From Alysiella filiformis (GTDB taxonomy: Bacteria > Pseudomonadota > Gammaproteobacteria > Burkholderiales > Neisseriaceae), in assembly GCF_014054525.1 (NCBI RefSeq), contig NZ_CP059564.1:2304357-2368356 (forward strand): a stretch of DNA of 64,000 nt. The letters run 5' to 3'. The notes under the pieces are model-generated. The model saw only the letters and a program-made list of their open reading frames with translations, did no database searches and was not told where the DNA came from. A program made the position numbers and the translations under genes. This document shows, piece after piece, positions 58,967-64,000 of the stretch. The number at the start of each line of letters is the position of its first letter. The first letter of the stretch is position 1.

Positions 58967-59893
58967 ATGTCATTCGCATTCTTTTTCGCAGGACAAGGCT
59001 CGCAAAGCCTGAACATGATGAACGGCTTTGAACACATTGCCGTTGTGAAAGAAACCTTTGAGCAAGCCTCCCAAGTGTTGCAGCAAGATTTGTGGGCAAT
59101 GATTAACGGCAGCGACAGCGACCTCATCGCCCAAACGGTAAACACCCAACCGATTATGCTCGCGGCTGGCGTGGCAACTTACCGCGCTTATTTGCAAGCA
59201 GGTGGCGTTGCCCCCAATGTGGTGGCAGGACACAGCTTGGGCGAATACACCGCTTTGGTGGTGGCAGGCAGCCTGAAATTTGAAGACGCGGTGCAACTGG
59301 TACGCAAACGCGCCCAACTCATGCAAAATGCCGTGCCACAAGGCGAAGGCGCAATGGCAGCCATTTTGGGTTTGGACGATGATAAAGTCCGCGAAATTTG
59401 CGCCGTCGCCGAACAAGGCGATGTGGTGGAAGCCGTCAATTTCAATTCGCAAGGGCAAGTGGTGATTGCGGGCAACGCCGCCGCCGTAGAACGCGCCATG
59501 ACCGCCGCCAAAGCAGCAGGCGCAAAACGCGCTTTGCCTTTGCCCGTGTCGGTGCCATCGCATTGTCGCTTGATGAAACCTGCTGCCGAGCAACTGGCTT
59601 TGGCTTTGCAAAACGTGGACATCGCCACCCCACAAATCCGCGTGATTCACAATGTGGACGTGGCAAGCCACAGCCAAGCCGATGAAATCAAAGACGCTTT
59701 GGTGCGCCAACTTTACAGCCCCGTGCGCTGGACAGAAACCGTACAACTGCTGGCAAACGAAGGCTACACCCGCACCGCCGAATGCACGCCCAATAAAGTC
59801 TTGGCAGGCTTGGCAAAACGCATTGACAACCGCGTAAGCTGTGCCGCGCTGGTGTCGCAAGAGGCGGTGGAAGCGTTTATTCGCGGCGAATAA
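58967..59893 (+). CDS. fabD: malonyl-CoA:ACP transacylase
   Basis: FabD transfers malonyl from CoA to acyl carrier protein in fatty-acid synthesis. The 308-residue product has FAGQGSQS near the start, the nucleophile Ser90 in GHSLGEYTAL, the active-site histidine in SVPSHCRLM, and NVDVAS and VSCAAL near the end. The start at 58967 is preceded by AAGGA. It is not next to other fab genes here. Confidence 0.97.
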   Translation: MSFAFFFAGQGSQSLNMMNGFEHIAVVKETFEQASQVLQQDLWAMINGSDSDLIAQTVNTQPIMLAAGVATYRAYLQAGGVAPNVVAGHSLGEYTALVVAGSLKFEDAVQLVRKRAQLMQNAVPQGEGAMAAILGLDDDKVREICAVAEQGDVVEAVNFNSQGQVVIAGNAAAVERAMTAAKAAGAKRALPLPVSVPSHCRLMKPAAEQLALALQNVDIATPQIRVIHNVDVASHSQADEIKDALVRQLYSPVRWTETVQLLANEGYTRTAECTPNKVLAGLAKRIDNRVSCAALVSQEAVEAFIRGE

Positions 59894-59941
59894 TTTTCAG
59901 GCTGCCTGACCCCCCCTTTCAGGCAGCATTTGGGACAAAAC

Positions 59942-60951
59942 ATGACTGCAAAAACCCTGATTTTAGCCATGCCATCGCTGTATGGTTTAGACCAATGCCT
60001 TGAACGCAATTTGCGTTATCACGGTTATCATGTCATCAATTTGTGCTATGGCAATCGCCAAACGCATTATCCCAATCTCATCAGCCGCGTCAAAAATTGG
60101 TATCACAAAAAAATCAAAGGCGACCAAGATTATCAAAAACAATTACATTATTATTTGTATGAAAACGCCATTGAACAAAAATTAAACACCCTTTCGCCCC
60201 AAAAAGCCGATTATGCCCTGTGCATACGCGCCAATGTGTATCCCAAAAAATCATCGCCCAAATTCGCCAACACAGCCAAATTTGCGTGAATTATCAATGG
60301 GACGGCATAGACCGCTACCCCGATATTTTGGAATATGTGGGCTATTTTGACCGATTTTTTGTGTTTGACCACAGCGATGTGGCAAAATACCCACAATATG
60401 GTTTTCAGGCAGCCTGCAATTTTTATTTTGATGATGCGCTTGAAACCACCCCAAACAGCAACGACAATCTCTATTTTATCGGTGGATACGAACCCAGCCG
60501 CACCGAGAGCATACGCCAATTTGTCGCCCACGCCCAAAAAGCGCATTTGCCTTTGGATTTTACCTTTATCAGCAAACACCCCGAGCGTGTCGCCCACCAA
60601 ATTGCAGGTCAAGGCATACAACATTTGCATTTTGCCCAAGCCACACCCTTTGCCGAAAACATCAAAAAAGCCCAGCAAAGCAAAGTGTTGGTTGATTTTG
60701 TGATACAGCAACATCAAGGTTTATCGTTTCGCGTGTTTGAAGCCTTGGGCTACCGCAAAAAGCTGATTACCACCAACCACGAAATCGCCCACTGCGATTT
60801 TTACCACCCCAACAACGTTTGCATTTGGAACGGGCAAGACTTTGATAAAATAAGCGCATTTTTGGCTTTGCCCTATCACGAATTGCCGCCCCACATTTAC
60901 AAAAAATACCGCTTTGGCAACTGGATACACCGCATTTTAGCCCCGCAATGA
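59942..60951 (+). pseudogene. frameshifted glycosyltransferase-like gene (paralogue of the next gene)
   Basis: Two overlapping frames together match the intact 343-residue neighbour over its full length. The first frame (59942-60289) gives MTAKTLILAMPSLYGL to YPKKSS; the second (to 60951) resumes as KIIAQIRQHSQICVNYQWDG. The break is at the A6 run 60245-60250: one more A would restore the frame. It could be a real null allele, a phase-variable slippage tract or a sequencing error. The C-terminal 70 residues are nearly identical to the next gene. Confidence 0.8.
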
Positions 60952-60979
60952 TATTCAGGCAGCCTGAAAACACCACACC

Positions 60980-62011
60980 ATGAGCGCAAAAAACATTTTA
61001 TTGGCAATGCCAACCAACCACAATTTGCATTTGATTTTTGAAGAAAATTTGAAATACCACGGTTTTCATGTGTGCAATATTTCCCATTTTTTTCATACCG
61101 AGTTTCGCTATCCCAATTTGCCCACGCGCTTGGCAACCAAATTTCGCCAACTGTTTTTGCAAGAAAAGAAAGCCAAACAAAACTTGCAATTTCGCTTGGC
61201 AAAAGAAACCATTTTAAATGAAATCAAAAAAATAGAACAATTTGATTTCGCCTTGTTCATTCGCCCCGATATTTACCCCTTGGCTTTGATTGAACAATTA
61301 AAGCCCCATGTCGCAAAATGGGTGGCATACCAATGGGACGGCATTGGACGATACCCAGAAGTCAATGATTATATTGAACAATTTGACCGATTTTTTCTGT
61401 TTGACCCGCACGATTTCAGGCAGCCTGAACACCGTTTTTTGCCCACCACCAATTTTTATTTTGACCACCTGCCGCCTTTGCCACACAATCCGCAAAACGA
61501 TTGCTATTTTGTTGGCGCACATTTGGATGAACGTGTGGCAGAAATCAGTCAATTTGCCCAATTTGCCCAAGCGCATGGGCTAAAATTGGATTTTAACGTG
61601 GGCTGTGCCGTGCGCCACGAAAAAACATTGCGCCCACTTTATCCCCATAATGTTACAGTCAGTGGGCAAACCTATGGTTTTGCAGACAATTTGGCGCGTT
61701 TGCAAAACAGCCGCATTTTGGTGGATTTCAAAACGCCCGTGCATCATGGTTTATCCTTTCGCAGTTTTGAAGCCTTGGGCTACCGCAAAAAGCTGATTAC
61801 CACCAACCACGAAATCGCCCACTACGATTTTTACCACCCCAACAACGTTTGCATTTGGGACGGGCAAGACTTTGATAAAATAAGCGCATTTTTGGCTTTG
61901 CCCTATCACGAATTGCCGCCCCACATTTACGAAAAATACCGCTTTGGCAACTGGATACGCCACATTTTGAATTTGACACCGCATATCCCCATCTCATTGC
62001 CAAATATTTGA
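60980..62011 (+). CDS. putative glycosyltransferase, GT-B/CgeB-like
   Basis: The 343-residue product has no signal peptide. The C-terminal half contains [20 protein letters not shown] and [14 protein letters not shown], the donor-site pattern of CgeB-like GT-B transferases of polysaccharide loci; the N-terminal half holds [19 protein letters not shown]. It probably acts in surface glycan or lipooligosaccharide synthesis; donor and acceptor are unknown. The gene is a tandem duplicate of the frameshifted gene upstream. Confidence 0.72.
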   Translation: MSAKNILLAMPTNHNLHLIFEENLKYHGFHVCNISHFFHTEFRYPNLPTRLATKFRQLFLQEKKAKQNLQFRLAKETILNEIKKIEQFDFALFIRPDIYPLALIEQLKPHVAKWVAYQWDGIGRYPEVNDYIEQFDRFFLFDPHDFRQPEHRFLPTTNFYFDHLPPLPHNPQNDCYFVGAHLDERVAEISQFAQFAQAHGLKLDFNVGCAVRHEKTLRPLYPHNVTVSGQTYGFADNLARLQNSRILVDFKTPVHHGLSFRSFEALGYRKKLITTNHEIAHYDFYHPNNVCIWDGQDFDKISAFLALPYHELPPHIYEKYRFGNWIRHILNLTPHIPISLPNI

Positions 62012-62028
62012 AAGATAAGGAAAACAAA

Positions 62029-62475
62029 ATGTCCATTACCAACAACCGCAAGGCTTTTCACGATTATTATATTGAAGAGCAAATTCAGGCAGGCTTGGTA
62101 CTACAAGGCTGGGAAGTGAAAGCCATACGCGCAGGTCGCGTGCAGCTCAAAGAAAGCTATATTTACTGGAAAAAAGACGCATTTTATTTGGTTGGCTGCC
62201 ACATCACGGCTTTGCCCACCGCGTCCACACACGTCAAGCCCGACCCTGTTCGTCCGCGCAAATTGCTGCTCAATCAGCGCGAAATCAACAAGTTAATTGG
62301 CAGAACCGAACGCGCTGGCTACACGATTGTGCCGCTCAATATGCACTTTCATCGTGGCAAAATCAAAGCCGAAATCGGCTTGGCAAAAGGCAAAAAATTG
62401 CACGACAAACGCGAAGCCAGCAAAGAAGCCGATTGGAAACGCGAAAAACAACGTTTGATGAAAAACGCGCGTTAA
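62029..62475 (+). CDS. smpB: SsrA-binding protein SmpB
   Basis: SmpB brings tmRNA to stalled ribosomes. The 148-residue product has [38 protein letters not shown] and the basic tail [12 protein letters not shown]. The start at 62029 follows AAGGA. No tmRNA gene was found next to it. Confidence 0.96.
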   Translation: MSITNNRKAFHDYYIEEQIQAGLVLQGWEVKAIRAGRVQLKESYIYWKKDAFYLVGCHITALPTASTHVKPDPVRPRKLLLNQREINKLIGRTERAGYTIVPLNMHFHRGKIKAEIGLAKGKKLHDKREASKEADWKREKQRLMKNAR

Positions 62476-62492
62476 TGTTAGGAAAAAACACC

Positions 62493-62726
62493 ATGCAAGC
62501 ACAAGTTTATTTGGAAGAACAAGAATACATCGCCCTGTGCGATTTGCTGAAATTGGCGGGGCTGGCTGAAAGTGGCGGTCAAGCCAAAGCCGCCATTGCC
62601 GCAGGCGAAGTCTTACGCAATGGCGAAGTGGAAACGCGCAAAACCGCCAAAATTCGCGGTGGCGATGTGATTGAATTTGCTGGCTCAATTTTGGAAATTT
62701 GCGATGGACACGACCCCGAAGCCTGA
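62493..62726 (+). CDS. S4-domain RNA-binding protein, YbcJ-like
   Basis: This 77-residue single S4 domain has EYIALCDLLKLAGLAESGGQ, AKAAIAAGEVLRNGEVETRK and KIRGGDVIEF. It probably binds structured RNA. It lies 17 bases after smpB and overlaps the next gene by 23 bases. Confidence 0.85.
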   Translation: MQAQVYLEEQEYIALCDLLKLAGLAESGGQAKAAIAAGEVLRNGEVETRKTAKIRGGDVIEFAGSILEICDGHDPEA

Positions 62727-62883
62727 TGAATTGTTGCCGCCCCCCACCCCACCCGAAGATTGGGAATGTTGCGGCAGCGAATGCGGCGATGCGTGCATTT
62801 TTCAAATTTACTATCACCAAAAAGAAGCCTACGACAAACAACAGCGCGAATTGGCACAAATGCACACCGATGCGGCAAAATAA
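62704..62883 (+). CDS. small Cys-rich protein with oxidoreductase-like N-terminal motif
   Basis: The 59-residue product has a proline-rich start and the motif WECCGSECGDACIFQIYYHQ, matching the short oxidoreductase-like (OXDD, PF09791-type) domain: Cys-Cys-Gly-x(2)-Cys-x(3)-Cys. Such miniproteins occur alone in many proteobacteria and function is unknown. Its start lies inside the S4 gene in another frame. Confidence 0.75.
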   Translation: MDTTPKPDELLPPPTPPEDWECCGSECGDACIFQIYYHQKEAYDKQQRELAQMHTDAAK

Positions 62884-62938
62884 AATTCAGGCAGCCCCAC
62901 ATTTTCAGGCTGCCTGAAAAAATCTTTTGCAGAAAACC

Positions 62939-62967
62939 TTTTCATTTCAATGAAAAAGCATTATAAT
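62939..62967 (+). promoter_or_regulatory. probable promoter of rimP-nusA
   Basis: TTTTCA (62939-62944), a 17-base spacer and TATAAT (62962-62967) lie upstream of rimP. Start of transcription is expected near 62974. A terminator-like hairpin follows within 20 bases of it. Confidence 0.6.
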
Positions 62968-62991
62968 AAATCAAATTTTTCAATCCCAACG

Positions 62992-63024
62992 AAAAATGAC
63001 CCGCGCGGTCATTTTTTTGTTTTT
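62992..63024 (+). terminator. hairpin with T-run between the promoter and rimP
   Basis: AAAAATGACC pairs with GGTCATTTTT across a CGCGC loop, followed by further T residues. It is either the end of the smpB transcript or an attenuator in the rimP leader, since it lies downstream of the predicted promoter and 30 bases before the rimP start. Confidence 0.65.
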
Positions 63025-63050
63025 ATGCGACACAGAAACGAAACAAAAAC

Positions 63051-63488
63051 ATGGATTTACAAAACATTTTAGACAAAACCCTGCCCGCATTGGGCTACGA
63101 ATTGGTGGATTTTGAACTGACCGCCCAAGGCACTTTGCGCGTGTTCATTGACAATGAAACAGGCATTACCGTAGAAGATTGCGCCACCGTCAGCAACCAT
63201 TTGAGCCGCGTGTTTTTGGTGGAAGATGTGGACTACAAAAACTTGGAAATTTCCAGCCCCGGTCTTGACCGCCCCTTGAAAAAAGCCAGCGATTTTGTTC
63301 GCTTTACAGGCAGCCAAGCCAAAATCAAAACCCGCCTGCCCGTTGATGGACAAAAAAACTTCATCGGCAAAATTGAAGGCTTTGACGAAACCACCCAAAC
63401 CATCACCGTATCGTTTGACGGCAAAACCGCCCAAATTGAACTGAATAATGTGGACAAAGCCCGCATTAAACCCGAATTCAAATTTTGA
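63051..63488 (+). CDS. rimP: ribosome maturation factor RimP
   Basis: RimP is needed for late 30S assembly. The 145-residue product has the N-domain with GYELVDFEL and LRVFIDNETGITVEDC, SSPGLDRPLKKASDF, and a C-terminal SH3-like domain. It is the first gene of the classical rimP-nusA-infB operon, with nusA beginning 77 bases later after one uptake sequence. Confidence 0.95.
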   Translation: MDLQNILDKTLPALGYELVDFELTAQGTLRVFIDNETGITVEDCATVSNHLSRVFLVEDVDYKNLEISSPGLDRPLKKASDFVRFTGSQAKIKTRLPVDGQKNFIGKIEGFDETTQTITVSFDGKTAQIELNNVDKARIKPEFKF

Positions 63489-63565
63489 TTTTTCACGCAA
63501 TGCGCTTTCAGGCAGCCTGAAACGCCCCACCCCATTTTGATATTTAAAATAAGGAACATGGCAAA

Positions 63566-64000
63566 ATGAGCCGCGAAATTTTAGCCTTGGCAGAAGCCCT
63601 TGCCAGCGAAAAAAATGTAGAACCCGATGTGGTGTTTGAAGCCCTTGAAGTGGCTTTGGGCATTGCCGCCAAGAAAAAAGCCGACCGCGAACACATGGAT
63701 TTGGAAGTCCGCATTCACCGCGAAACAGGCGAATACCGCACCGTGCGCCGTTGGTTAATCGTAGAAGATTTGGACTACACCTACCCCGAATTGGAAAAAA
63801 CCATCGAGCAAATTCAAGAAGAGCAGCCTGAAATCCAAATTGCCGTTGGCGAATATTACGAAGAAGACATTCCCAACGAAGCCTTTGGTCGCCAAGCCGC
63901 CCAAACCGCCAAACAAATCATCTTACAAAAAATCCGCGATGCCGAACGCGAACAAATTTTAAACGGCTTTTTGTCCACCCGCGAAGACATTGTGATTGGC
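63566..64000 (+). CDS. nusA: transcription termination/antitermination factor NusA (5' part, cut by window end)
   Basis: The frame is open from ATG 63566 to the last base (145 codons) with no stop. It starts MSREILALAEALASEKNVEP and continues with the NusA N-terminal RNA polymerase-binding domain (ALEVALGIAAKKKADREHMD, PNEAFGRQAAQTAKQIILQK). The S1 and KH domains lie outside the window. AAGGA ten bases upstream supports the start; an ATG eight bases earlier hits a stop after three codons. Confidence 0.96.
   Translation, partial: MSREILALAEALASEKNVEPDVVFEALEVALGIAAKKKADREHMDLEVRIHRETGEYRTVRRWLIVEDLDYTYPELEKTIEQIQEEQPEIQIAVGEYYEEDIPNEAFGRQAAQTAKQIILQKIRDAEREQILNGFLSTREDIVIG

Noticed and set aside
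60230-60300. Programmed -1 frameshift in the glycosyltransferase gene
   Set aside because: The zero-frame codons CCC AAA AAA do not make a proper X XXY YYZ heptamer (it would be C AAA AAA), and no downstream pseudoknot was seen; loss of one A is simpler.
62000-63000. tmRNA gene next to smpB
   Set aside because: No alanine-tRNA-like ends or tag-coding region are visible around smpB.

Overview
The window is chromosomal DNA from a member of the Neisseriaceae, most likely of the Kingella / Simonsiella / Alysiella side of the family. Three things point there. First, the near-palindrome TTCAGGCAGCCTGAA is scattered through genes and intergenic gaps. It reads as the DNA uptake sequence AGGCTGCCTGAA on one strand and AGGCAGCCTGAA on the other; these are the simonsiella- and kingella-type dialects rather than the meningococcal one. 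Second, gene order and content are neisserial: minCDE-oxyR, rpsA-ihfB, an incomplete PTS, EarP, and a TfoX_C-TadA fusion. Third, the rRNA operon has tRNA-Ile and tRNA-Ala in its spacer. No plasmid, prophage, complete insertion sequence or CRISPR array was seen.

Layout. 1-2.7 kb: minC (cut by the window edge), minD, minE and oxyR. 2.8-7.3 kb: a Sel1-repeat protein, earP (reverse), a structured RNA candidate with twin anti-Shine-Dalgarno hairpins, and a lipoamide dehydrogenase. 7.6-11.8 kb: a lytic transglycosylase, a small membrane protein, a periplasmic phosphatase and an ABC substrate-binding lipoprotein. 11.9-13.5 kb: a pyrL-like leader and attenuator followed by pyrB-pyrI. 13.6-15.6 kb: ihfB and rpsA (reverse). 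15.8-21.5 kb: a complete rrn operon on the reverse strand. 21.9-24.9 kb: a four-gene CjaA-like amino-acid ABC transporter. 25-31.2 kb: OsmC-like protein, SixA, FolK, ETF-QO, a reverse-strand small RNA candidate, tilS and tadA. 31.2-41.9 kb: AsmA, glnD, a small membrane protein, ribE, EIIA-Man, an MFS transporter, ptsH and ptsI. 42-44 kb: an AT-rich two-gene ATPase / nuclease-like cassette without uptake sequences, spliced directly onto the start codon of glyS. 44-49.5 kb: glyS, an acetyltransferase, typA and two tRNA-Ser genes. 49.6-58.7 kb: lolA, DUF455 and hemerythrin proteins, DUF1853, a universal stress protein, tcdA, scpA, an HMA-like miniprotein, a VanZ-like protein and a Kef-type antiporter. 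58.9-64 kb: fabD, two tandem glycosyltransferase genes (the first frameshifted), smpB, an S4 protein, a Cys-rich miniprotein, rimP and the start of nusA.

Most of the window is housekeeping: division-site placement, pyrimidine and riboflavin synthesis, translation and nitrogen signalling. The parts that stand out are (i) the ATPase/nuclease-like pair coupled to glyS, a candidate defence module; (ii) two intergenic RNAs with their own promoter and terminator; (iii) the pyrimidine attenuator; and (iv) at least five families of small non-coding inverted-repeat elements, some nested inside others and one with an apparent 10-bp target duplication.
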